Position numbers and translations under genes: made by a program | Assembly (NCBI GenBank): GCA_900550585.1 | Contig: URST01000103.1 | Location: 1-5,232 of the forward strand | Reading direction: 5' to 3' | From: an uncultured Eubacteriales bacterium | GTDB taxonomy: Bacteria > Bacillota > Clostridia > Oscillospirales > Oscillospiraceae | Length of the DNA stretch: 5,232 bases | Notes under the pieces: model-generated | Seen by the model: the letters and a program-made list of their open reading frames with translations, nothing else | Told to the model about the DNA's origin: nothing | The model's database searches: none | Shown here: positions 1-4,750 of the stretch, piece after piece | How the letters are laid out: each line of letters begins with the position of its first letter | Numbering within the stretch: position 1 is the stretch's first letter

Positions 1-373
1 CCACCGGGTTCTTGTTGGAGTTCTCCTGCTTGGCCTCCTCGTTGTTGCACTCGATCAGGCTGAGGATCTTGTCGTCGGTGGTGTTGGACTTACGCACCAG
101 CGAACGGGTGTAGCGGTAGGTGATATAGTGCTTGGCCACCTCGAAGGCGCCGTGGGCCATGATGTAGTGCTCCACCATATCCTGGATCTCCTCCACGGTG
201 GGGGCGCGGTTCATCTTCTGGCACTGCAGCTCCACGGACTCGGCGATCCGCTGGATCTGCACCGGCGTCATCCGGTCCACCTCCTCCACGGACTCGTTGG
301 CCTTGGTGATGGCAATGATGATCTTGGTGATATCGAAGCCCACCTCGGCGCCGTTTCTCTTGATGATCCTCAT
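1..373 (-). CDS. nrdD: Anaerobic (class III) ribonucleoside-triphosphate reductase, N-terminal part
   Basis: NrdD is the oxygen-sensitive glycyl-radical enzyme that reduces ribonucleoside triphosphates to deoxy forms in the cytoplasm; it is activated by the radical-SAM protein NrdG. Only the first 124 residues are visible, and the C-terminal glycyl-radical and zinc regions lie beyond base 1. Residues 1 to about 92 read as an ATP-cone, the allosteric nucleotide-binding domain: it opens MRIIKRNGAEVGFD and continues with KII, then helices including VEEVDRM, PTVEEIQDMVE and FEVAKHYITYRYTR. The stretch TDDKILSLIECNNEEAKQ followed by ENSNKNP is characteristic of the start of class III reductases in Firmicutes. 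The ATG at 373-371 is preceded by AAGGAGGA (387-380) at 6-nt spacing, which fixes the start. The gene is divergent from the 745 operon. NrdR-like boxes overlap its promoter, consistent with repression when dATP/ATP signals sufficiency. Identity is secure for this family; truncation is only due to the window edge. Confidence 0.93.
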   Translation of the reverse strand, partial: MRIIKRNGAEVGFDITKIIIAITKANESVEEVDRMTPVQIQRIAESVELQCQKMNRAPTVEEIQDMVEHYIMAHGAFEVAKHYITYRYTRSLVRKSNTTDDKILSLIECNNEEAKQENSNKNPV

Positions 374-448
374 GGGGCATCCTCCTTCGTCGTTCTTCTA
401 TCTCTTTCGCCCCGTATATCGTGGGACAGGTACAGACACATTGGCCTT

Positions 449-477
449 ATCATACACTACATCTTGTGATATTGCAA
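449..477 (-). promoter_or_regulatory. nrdD promoter (-35 TTGCAA, -10 TATGAT)
   Basis: Read on the minus strand, TTGCAA (477-472) and TATGAT (454-449) are separated by 17 bp, matching sigma-A hexamers at 4/6 and 5/6. The predicted transcript starts near the A at 442-441, giving an untranslated leader of about 69 nt ending in AAGGAGGA. The NrdR-like box at 454-469 fills the spacer and touches the -10, so a bound repressor would block polymerase. A TTGACT at 490-485 is a tempting alternative -35, but no good -10 lies at the right distance. Confidence 0.6.
454..469 (-). promoter_or_regulatory. NrdR-like box A, overlapping nrdD promoter
   Basis: ACACTACATCTTGTGA matches the known NrdR box pattern (ACACWATATATWGTGT) at 13 of 16 positions, including both ACAC/GTG ends. 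NrdR is the Zn-ribbon/ATP-cone repressor of ribonucleotide reductase genes and normally binds two boxes about three helical turns apart. This box lies between the -35 and -10 of nrdD. The gene context strongly supports the call. Confidence 0.7.
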
Positions 478-484
478 GAGGTAA

Positions 485-500
485 AGTCAAAATATAGAAA
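485..500 (-). promoter_or_regulatory. NrdR-like box B, partner of box A
   Basis: AGTCAAAATATAGAAA is a weaker match, 10 of 16 to the NrdR pattern with an intact CAAAATATAG core. Its centre is exactly 31 bp from that of box A (15-bp gap), the spacing typical of paired NrdR sites; this spacing, more than the match itself, supports it. It lies just upstream of the -35. Confidence 0.5.
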
Positions 501-561
501 AGACTCTTGCCAAAAAGCGCTGTCGGTTTTTGTATATCCTGCCCAAAAGCGCCTCCGCCGC

Positions 562-577
562 CCACAAGATATAGTGT
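562..577. promoter_or_regulatory. NrdR-like box C (distal)
   Basis: CCACAAGATATAGTGT matches the NrdR pattern at 14 of 16 positions, better than box A. It is nearly the reverse complement of box A (14 of 16 identical). It sits about 120 bp upstream of the nrdD transcription start and about 120 bp upstream of the plus-strand start near 693, and overlaps no promoter I can recognise. It could help a looped NrdR complex, serve an unseen second promoter, or be a relic. Confidence 0.5.
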
Positions 578-595
578 TCATGCGCCGCCCTCCCG

Positions 596-611
596 CCACA
601 AAATATAGGCG
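596..611. promoter_or_regulatory. NrdR-like box D (distal, degenerate)
   Basis: CCACAAAATATAGGCG keeps the left half and core of an NrdR box (11 of 16) but loses the right GTGT half. It repeats box C directly (CCACAARATATAG) with centres 34 bp apart, slightly more than the usual 31-32 bp, so cooperative binding is less certain than for boxes A and B. Confidence 0.3.
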
Positions 612-657
612 CAGCCGTGTGAATTTCCAAGTTCTGTCCCGCCGGGAAAATCCGGCA

Positions 658-686
658 TTGCGTTGAAAGGTCAGATATGGTACAAT
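658..686 (+). promoter_or_regulatory. Promoter of membrane protein-rimM-trmD operon
   Basis: TTGCGT (658-663) and TACAAT (681-686) are 17 bp apart. The -10 matches 5 of 6 and carries a TGG extended -10 element (678-680), which compensates for the weak -35. Predicted start is near the A at 693, giving a leader of about 52 nt. An alternative reading is TTGAAA (663-668) with TAAATT (686-691), also 17 bp apart. This is the only plausible promoter seen for rimM and trmD. Confidence 0.6.
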
Positions 687-708
687 AAATTGATTATTGT
701 AATCTGAC
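670..708. promoter_or_regulatory. Nested inverted repeat over the -10, candidate operator
   Basis: Outer arms GTCAGAT (670-676) and ATCTGAC (702-708) enclose inner arms TACAATAA (681-688) and TTATTGTA (694-701) around a 5-base centre ATTGA. All 15 pairs are perfect, with only ATGG (677-680) unpaired on the left. The inner left arm contains the -10 hexamer. Because transcription should begin near 693, the whole dyad would not be in the mRNA, so a protein-binding operator is more likely than an RNA structure. I cannot name the regulator: it does not fit the Fur/PerR, Rex or NrdR patterns well. Confidence 0.55.
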
Positions 709-726
709 GGGGCATTCCGTGCCCCG
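708..726 (+). other. Leader hairpin before the first gene of the operon
   Basis: CGGGGCA (708-714) and TGCCCCG (720-726) form a perfect 7-bp GC-rich stem with loop TTCCG. It lies in the predicted leader RNA, about 5 nt before the ribosome binding site AAGGGGG (731-737). It has no following T-run, so it is not a terminator; it may stabilise the mRNA 5' end or modulate initiation. Confidence 0.45.
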
Positions 727-744
727 GAGAAAGGGGGAAGCGCC

Positions 745-1065
745 ATGCGCCCGGATATCCGTTCACTCATCCACGGCATCTTCAATCTGATCCTGCCGTT
801 CTTTGCCTACGATCTGGCGGGCCTGCTGGCCTTCGCCCTCACCGTGGGCGACTACACGCCGTGGACGGCGGTCTGGCCCATGACCATTCTGGTGGCGCTG
901 CCGTTCCTGTCCGACCTCGTGGGCGTAGTGCTGGGCGCGGTGCGCTACGGGAAAACGGGCCGCACCTGCGCGCTGCTGGGCATCATCTTCTCCGCCGGCG
1001 GCGCGGCGCTGTACTACATGCTCCGTTTCCAGCTGGGCTTCACCCTGTTCGGCATGCTGGTCTGA
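745..1065 (+). CDS. Small three-helix membrane protein, unknown function
   Basis: A 106-residue, very hydrophobic protein that I do not recognise. Likely membrane helices lie at about residues 11-34 (IFNLILPFFAYDLAGLLAFA region), 44-66 (WPMTILVALPFLSDLVGVVL region) and 74-94, with a hydrophobic tail 97-106 that may form a short fourth segment. The positively charged loop R67-R73 (RYGKTGR) between helices 2 and 3 and the charged N-terminus (MRPDIR) suggest cytoplasmic sides. Acidic residues D23 and D57 fall inside or at the edges of helices, which is unusual and could be functional. No signal peptidase site or catalytic motif is apparent. The ATG at 745 follows AAGGGGG at 7-nt spacing. The stop is 25 nt before rimM, so it is probably co-transcribed with rimM and trmD. 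Coding is supported by position, ribosome binding site and composition; function is open. Confidence 0.8.
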   Translation: MRPDIRSLIHGIFNLILPFFAYDLAGLLAFALTVGDYTPWTAVWPMTILVALPFLSDLVGVVLGAVRYGKTGRTCALLGIIFSAGGAALYYMLRFQLGFTLFGMLV

Positions 1066-1090
1066 TATTTTCTGATAAGGAGGGCGCTGT

Positions 1091-1600
1091 ATGCGGCCTG
1101 AGTTCATTACGGTGGGCGCCGTTGTCAACGCCCACGGCATCCGCGGCGAGGTGAAGGTGAACCCCGCCGGCTTCGACCCGGCGTTCATCGCCTCGTTCCG
1201 CACCCTGTACATCGGCGGCAGAGAGACGAAGGTCGCCGCCGCCCGCGTCCACAAGTCCACCGTGCTGCTGACGCTGCCCGGCGTGGATACCATGGACGAT
1301 GCCCTGGCTCTGAAGGGCCGCACCGTGGCCATCCGCCGCACCGACGCCCGCCTGCCCAAGGGTCAGTTCTTCGACGAGGAGCTGGAGGGCTGCGCCGTGG
1401 TGGACGACGCCACCGGTCAGGAGATCGGACGGCTGGACAAGGTGCTGTCCTACCCGGCCCACAAGGTCTATCAGGTCCGGGGCGGCGCTCACGAGTACCT
1501 GATCCCCGCCGTGCCGGATGTGTTCATCGTCTCCGCCGACCCGGACGCGGAGGTCATCCGCGTCCGCATGATGAAAGGACTTGCCACCGATGAGAATTGA
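1091..1600 (+). CDS. rimM: Ribosome maturation factor RimM
   Basis: RimM binds ribosomal protein S19 on the 30S subunit and assists late maturation of the 16S rRNA head, in the cytoplasm. The 169-residue length is normal. Residues about 6-88 form the N-terminal beta-barrel domain, with the family signature VGAVVNAHGIRGEVKV at 8-23. Residues about 93-167 form the PRC-barrel domain, containing FFDEELEGC, the GQEIGRLDKVL strand pair, EYLIPAVPDVF and a closing VRMMKGL. The start ATG follows AAGGAGGG (1077-1084) at 6-nt spacing. Its end overlaps trmD by 11 bases, the usual tight rimM-trmD coupling. The aromatic motif before the PRC domain, commonly YYW/YHDL in the family, reads QFFDEEL here, a conservative variant. 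Identification rests on both domains and on the trmD neighbour. Confidence 0.95.
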   Translation: MRPEFITVGAVVNAHGIRGEVKVNPAGFDPAFIASFRTLYIGGRETKVAAARVHKSTVLLTLPGVDTMDDALALKGRTVAIRRTDARLPKGQFFDEELEGCAVVDDATGQEIGRLDKVLSYPAHKVYQVRGGAHEYLIPAVPDVFIVSADPDAEVIRVRMMKGLATDEN

Positions 1601-2384
1601 CATCATGACCCTGTTCCCCGATGCGGTGGACGCCATGATGAACGCCTCCATCATCGGCCGGGCGCAGGAGCGCGGCTTCGTCACCATCCGCACCCACCAG
1701 ATCCGGGAGTACACCACCAACAAGCAGATGCAGGTGGACGACTACCCCTACGGCGGCGGGCGGGGCGCGGTGATGCAGGCCGACCCGCTGTACCGCTGCT
1801 GGCAGCATATCTGCGATGAGACCGGCGGGCGTGTCCACACCATTTACATGTCCCCCTGCGGCCGGGTGCTGACCCAGCAGGTTGCGCGGGAGCTGAAGGC
1901 GCAGTACGACCACCTTATTCTGGTCTGCGGCCACTACGAGGGCGTGGACCAGCGCTTTCTGGACGAGTGCGTGGACGAGGAGATCTCCATGGGCGACTTT
2001 GTGGTCACCGGCGGCGAGATCCCGGCCATGGCGCTGGCGGACTGCCTGTGCCGCATGGTGCCCGGCGTCCTGCCGGAGGAGAGCTGCTACACCGACGAGA
2101 GCCACTGGAACGGCCTGCTGGAATACCCCCAGTATTCCCGGCCCGAGGAGTGGCACGGCCGCAAGGTGCCGGAGGTGCTGCTCAGCGGCCACCACGGCAA
2201 CGTGGCGGACTGGCGCACGCGGGAGAGCTACAAGCGCACCATGGCCCGGCGCCCCGACCTGTGGGAGAAATTCGACCTGACCCAGGTACACAGCCGCCAC
2301 GACAAAAAGGTGCTGGCCCAGGCGCTGGCGGAGTACGAGGCGGCGCAGCAGCCTGCCGCCCCGGCGGACACGGAGTCCGAGTAA
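1590..2384 (+). CDS. trmD: tRNA (guanine-37-N1)-methyltransferase TrmD
   Basis: TrmD transfers a methyl group from S-adenosylmethionine to N1 of G37, next to the anticodon, preventing +1 frameshifting; it is an essential SPOUT-class dimer. The protein has 264 residues from ATG 1590 (MRIDIMTLFPD, the standard family start), preceded by AAAGGA at 10 nt. Visible signatures are VDDYPYGGGRG (49-59), the trefoil-knot SAM site LILVCGHYEGVD (109-120) and ISMGDFVVTGGEIPAM (132-147), the conserved R155, and LLEYPQYSRP followed by VPEVLLSGHHG (to 203) leading into the C-terminal tRNA-binding domain. The linker acid that is Asp before Ser in E. coli (D169) appears as T-D-E-S (168-171), so Glu occupies the aligned site. 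The tail after about 250 is a low-complexity Ala/Gln/Pro/acidic extension. It overlaps rimM by 11 bases and is followed by a terminator. Confidence 0.97.
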   Translation: MRIDIMTLFPDAVDAMMNASIIGRAQERGFVTIRTHQIREYTTNKQMQVDDYPYGGGRGAVMQADPLYRCWQHICDETGGRVHTIYMSPCGRVLTQQVARELKAQYDHLILVCGHYEGVDQRFLDECVDEEISMGDFVVTGGEIPAMALADCLCRMVPGVLPEESCYTDESHWNGLLEYPQYSRPEEWHGRKVPEVLLSGHHGNVADWRTRESYKRTMARRPDLWEKFDLTQVHSRHDKKVLAQALAEYEAAQQPAAPADTESE

Positions 2385-2409
2385 GCGGCACACGGAAACA
2401 GCATACGCG

Positions 2410-2439
2410 GGAGACGGGCCATGGCCCGTCTCCTTTTTT
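2410..2439 (+). terminator. Intrinsic terminator after trmD
   Basis: GGAGACGGGC (2410-2419), loop CATG, and GCCCGTCTCC (2424-2433) form a perfect 10-bp stem, followed directly by six T (2434-2439). It lies 25 bases after the trmD stop and ends the operon, so rplS does not follow in this transcript. Confidence 0.93.
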
Positions 2440-2461
2440 CGGTGGATTTGTCATTTTTGCC

Positions 2462-2480
2462 GGAAAACCGACAGTTTTCC
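2462..2480. promoter_or_regulatory. Inverted repeat upstream of ene-reductase promoter
   Basis: GGAAAAC (2462-2468) and GTTTTCC (2474-2480) are perfect 7-bp arms around CGACA. The element ends 11 bp before the -35. It contains AAAACCGACAGT, which recurs with one change at 2530-2541 just after the transcription start and, as an 11-mer on the minus strand, at 530-520 upstream of nrdD. Its placement suits a regulator site; the regulator is unknown. Confidence 0.4.
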
Positions 2481-2491
2481 CGTTTTCGTTG

Positions 2492-2520
2492 TTGTAGTTT
2501 CCCCAAAACTCCTGTATAAT
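2492..2520 (+). promoter_or_regulatory. Promoter of the ene-reductase gene
   Basis: TTGTAG (2492-2497) and a perfect TATAAT (2515-2520) are separated by 17 bp. The predicted start is near 2527, giving a leader of about 43 nt that ends in GAGGAGGA (2555-2562). The consensus -10, the strong ribosome binding site and the biased codon use of the gene all point to high expression. Confidence 0.8.
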
Positions 2521-2529
2521 AGTATGGCA

Positions 2530-2541
2530 AAAACCGGCAGT
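2530..2541 (+). repeat. Downstream copy of AAAACCGRCAGT motif
   Basis: AAAACCGGCAGT lies just after the predicted transcription start and differs by one base from the copy at 2464-2475. The two copies are 66 bp apart and flank the promoter, an arrangement compatible with paired operators. A binding role is inference only. Confidence 0.35.
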
Positions 2542-2569
2542 ATGCTGAAAATATGAGGAGGAACACCGA

Positions 2570-4630
2570 ATGAACGAAAAATACAGCGCGCTGTTTACCC
2601 CCTGGAAGATCGGCAACGTGGAGATCAAGAACCGTATCGTGCAGCCCTCCATGGGCGGCACATCCCTGTTCGGCTGGCTGGAGCCCTGTCATTTCGACAA
2701 GGAGGCCGCCTACCACATCCTGAACCGCGCCCAGAACAACGTGGGTCTGGTGCTGCCGGGCATGCAGTGCGTCCGTGACACCATGGGCGGCCGCTGGCTC
2801 TATCAGAACAAGAAGATGTTCAAGGACCTGGCGGAGTGGCTGCCGGAGTTCCACAAGACCGGCTCCAAGCTGTTCATCCAGCTGTCCGCCGGCATGGGCC
2901 GCTCCATGGCCATCAACGACATCATGGTGAAGATGCTGCAGAACAAGCCCTTCGGCACCGTGGGCAAGCCCTTCCTGAACGTGGATTACATCACCGCCTC
3001 CGCCTCCGCCACTCCCAACCGCTGGTATCCGGAGTGCAAGTCCCGCCCCCTGACCGTGGAGGAGATCCACGAGATGGTGGACGCCTTCGCCAAGACATCC
3101 AAGCTGCTGCAGGACGCCGGCGTGGACGGCGTGGAGATCCACGCGGTGCACGAGGGCTATCTGCTGGATCAGTTCACCCTGGCCAATATGAACTACCGCA
3201 CCGACGAGTACGGCGGCTCCTTTGAGAACCGCTACCGCTTCGCCGTGGAGATCGTGCAGGCCATCAAGGCCGTCTGCGGCAAGGACTTCCCCGTGGCGCT
3301 GCGCTACTCCGTGGTATCCAAGACCAAGGGCTTCGGCCAGGGCGCCGTCCCCGGCGAGGAGTTCACCGAGTTCGGCCGCGACATGGCGGAGTCCGAGCGT
3401 GCCATCAAGTACCTGGAGGATGCCGGCTACGACATGTTCGACTGCGACAACGGCACCTACGATGCCTGGTACTGGGCACATCCGCCGGTCTACATGCCGG
3501 AGAACTGCAACCTGCCGGAGGTGGAGCACATCAAGAACTTCACCACCAAGCCCGTGGTCTGCGCCGGTAAGATGGACCCCGCCAAGGCCGCCGAGGAGAT
3601 CGCCGCCGGCCGTCTGGACGCCGTGGGCATCGCCCGCCAGAATCTGGTGGACCCCGAGTGGGTCAACAAGATCCTGGAGGACCGCGTGGAGGAGATCAAG
3701 CCCTGCATCAACTGTCATAACGCCTGCTTCAGCTTCAACAAGTCCGAGGGCACGCCCAACATGCAGCCCATGGACGATTCCCTCCATCTGGCCCGCTGCG
3801 CGCTGACCCCCTCCACCATGCAGCATAATAAGTACAAGATCGTGCCCACCAGAAAGCCCAAGAAGGTGGCCATCATCGGCGGCGGCATCGGCGGCATGGA
3901 GTGTGCGCTGGTGCTGAAGCAGCGGGGCCACACCCCCGTCATCTTCGAGAAGTCCGGCGAGCTGGGCGGCCTGTACATCACCGCCTCCGCCATGAGCTTC
4001 AAGGAGGCCGACAAGGCGCTGCTGCGCTGGTACGAGCGGGAGCTGAAGAAGAACGATATCGAGGTCCGCTTCCACATGGAGATCAACGCCCCCGCCACCC
4101 TGCGCCGCGAGTTCGACGAGATCATCGTCTGCACCGGCTCCGCCCCCAAGACCCTGCCGGTGAAGGGCTTCAACAAGACCATCAACTTCACCCAGCTGCT
4201 GCTGGAGCAGGTGGACGCCGGCGACCGCATCGTGTTCTTCGGCGGCGGTCAGTCCTCCTGCGAGGCCGCGTATGAGATGGTGCTGCAGGGCCGTCACCCC
4301 ATCATCGTGGAGTACGCCAACGACCTGATCGCCACCCCCGGCACCTGCCTGGCCAACGCCTCCTTCCTTCGCGAGATGCTGGCGTTCAAGAAGGTGCCCA
4401 TCTACCTGAACTCCACCATCACCGAGATCGGCGACGGCTACGTCATGGTCAAGAGCAAGGACGGCGACGTCCAGCGCATCGACTGCGACAGCGTGGTCAA
4501 CGGCATCGGCTTCGTCCCGGCCCCCATCGCGCCGGATGACAAGAAGGTGCACCGTGTGGGCACCTGCGAGAAGTGGGGCAACCTGCGCAACGTCATCTGG
4601 GGCGCATGGGATGTCTGCATGAAGATCTGA
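2570..4630 (+). CDS. NAD(P)H-dependent flavin/Fe-S ene-reductase (OYE/2-enoate reductase family)
   Basis: A 686-residue cytoplasmic flavoenzyme built like 2,4-dienoyl-CoA reductase, 2-enoate reductase and the bile-acid reductases BaiCD/BaiH: NAD(P)H passes electrons through FAD and a 4Fe-4S cluster to FMN, which reduces an activated C=C bond. Residues 1 to about 365 are the old-yellow-enzyme barrel: LFTPWKIGNVEIKNRI (start), QLSAGMGRSM from Q104, IHAVHEGYLLDQF with H191, H194 and Y197, then YRTDEYGGSFENR, and the FMN phosphate loop ending GIAR356QNL. Cluster cysteines are C379, C382, C386 and C410. An FAD Rossmann motif GGGIGG starts at 437 and a second nucleotide site GGGQSSCE at 558. The GD motif near the C-terminus is G664-T665-C666. 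The start follows GAGGAGGA. Almost all lysines are AAG, suggesting high expression. It is monocistronic. The substrate cannot be read from sequence: candidates are enoates, cinnamates, steroids, bile acids or bilirubin. Confidence 0.92.
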   Translation: MNEKYSALFTPWKIGNVEIKNRIVQPSMGGTSLFGWLEPCHFDKEAAYHILNRAQNNVGLVLPGMQCVRDTMGGRWLYQNKKMFKDLAEWLPEFHKTGSKLFIQLSAGMGRSMAINDIMVKMLQNKPFGTVGKPFLNVDYITASASATPNRWYPECKSRPLTVEEIHEMVDAFAKTSKLLQDAGVDGVEIHAVHEGYLLDQFTLANMNYRTDEYGGSFENRYRFAVEIVQAIKAVCGKDFPVALRYSVVSKTKGFGQGAVPGEEFTEFGRDMAESERAIKYLEDAGYDMFDCDNGTYDAWYWAHPPVYMPENCNLPEVEHIKNFTTKPVVCAGKMDPAKAAEEIAAGRLDAVGIARQNLVDPEWVNKILEDRVEEIKPCINCHNACFSFNKSEGTPNMQPMDDSLHLARCALTPSTMQHNKYKIVPTRKPKKVAIIGGGIGGMECALVLKQRGHTPVIFEKSGELGGLYITASAMSFKEADKALLRWYERELKKNDIEVRFHMEINAPATLRREFDEIIVCTGSAPKTLPVKGFNKTINFTQLLLEQVDAGDRIVFFGGGQSSCEAAYEMVLQGRHPIIVEYANDLIATPGTCLANASFLREMLAFKKVPIYLNSTITEIGDGYVMVKSKDGDVQRIDCDSVVNGIGFVPAPIAPDDKKVHRVGTCEKWGNLRNVIWGAWDVCMKI

Positions 4631-4645
4631 CACATCAGCTATACA

Positions 4646-4676
4646 GAAGTCCCGCTCCCAGAGGGAGCGGGACTTC
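4646..4676. other. Strong 14-bp hairpin after the ene-reductase gene
   Basis: GAAGTCCCGCTCCC (4646-4659), loop AGA, and GGGAGCGGGACTTC (4663-4676) pair perfectly. It lies 15 bases after the stop codon. There is no T-run on either side, so it is not a standard intrinsic terminator; it may be a terminator with a degenerate tail or a 3'-end stabiliser. A smaller competing stem GCGGG/CCCGC (4667-4671 with 4676-4680) overlaps its right arm. Confidence 0.6.
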
Positions 4677-4704
4677 CCGCACAGAGCATCCGCTCTCCGC
4701 ATGC

Positions 4705-4740
4705 AAAAGCGCCCCGGCCAAGCTGGCCGGGGCGCCTTTA
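4705..4740 (-). terminator. Terminator of pduL, probably bidirectional
   Basis: GCGCCCCGGCCA (4709-4720), loop AGC, and TGGCCGGGGCGC (4724-4735) form a perfect 12-bp stem. On the minus strand it is followed by TTTT (4708-4705) and lies 11 bases beyond the pduL stop. On the plus strand it is followed by CTTTAT (4736-4741), so it can also stop transcripts from the ene-reductase gene. It sits between convergent genes, as expected for a shared terminator. Confidence 0.85.
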
Positions 4741-4750
4741 TCATCTCATT

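Larger units (their letters stand above)
374..744. other. Divergent intergenic regulatory region
   Basis: This 371-base stretch separates nrdD (minus) from the membrane-protein operon (plus). I find no convincing gene: open frames across it lack a good ribosome binding site, resemble nothing known, and overlap strong promoter-like signals. It is locally AT-rich around 440-540 and 660-705. It contains the nrdD promoter, four NrdR-like boxes, a short hairpin CAAAAA/TTTTTG at 511-532, an AAAAGCGC direct repeat (513-520 and 545-552, 32 bp apart), and the promoter plus nested inverted repeat of the downstream operon. Confidence 0.7.

Noticed and set aside
90..380. Minus-strand 96-codon frame starting at ATG 380
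   Set aside because: It is the out-of-frame shadow of nrdD; its ATG lies within the nrdD ribosome binding site region and its product is a His/Arg/Gly-rich artefact.
421..666. 81-codon plus-strand open frame in the divergent intergenic region
   Set aside because: It overlaps the nrdD promoter and NrdR-like boxes, has no ribosome binding site, and its basic, Arg-rich product resembles nothing.
709..737. Riboswitch or T-box in front of the membrane-protein operon
   Set aside because: The predicted leader is only about 52 nt with one short stem and no T-box or known riboswitch consensus.
1581..2384. TrmD starting at TTG 1581 (three residues longer)
   Set aside because: MRIDIMTLFP from ATG 1590 is the standard family start; the TTG lies directly against AAAGGA, leaving no proper spacing.
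2228..4744. Minus-strand open frame of 838 codons opposite the ene-reductase gene
   Set aside because: It is antisense to a clearly homologous protein. The strongly biased GC-ending codons of the real gene avoid the triplets that would read as stops on the other strand. The translation is a His/Gly/Val/Leu-rich pseudo-protein with no domain and no ribosome binding site.
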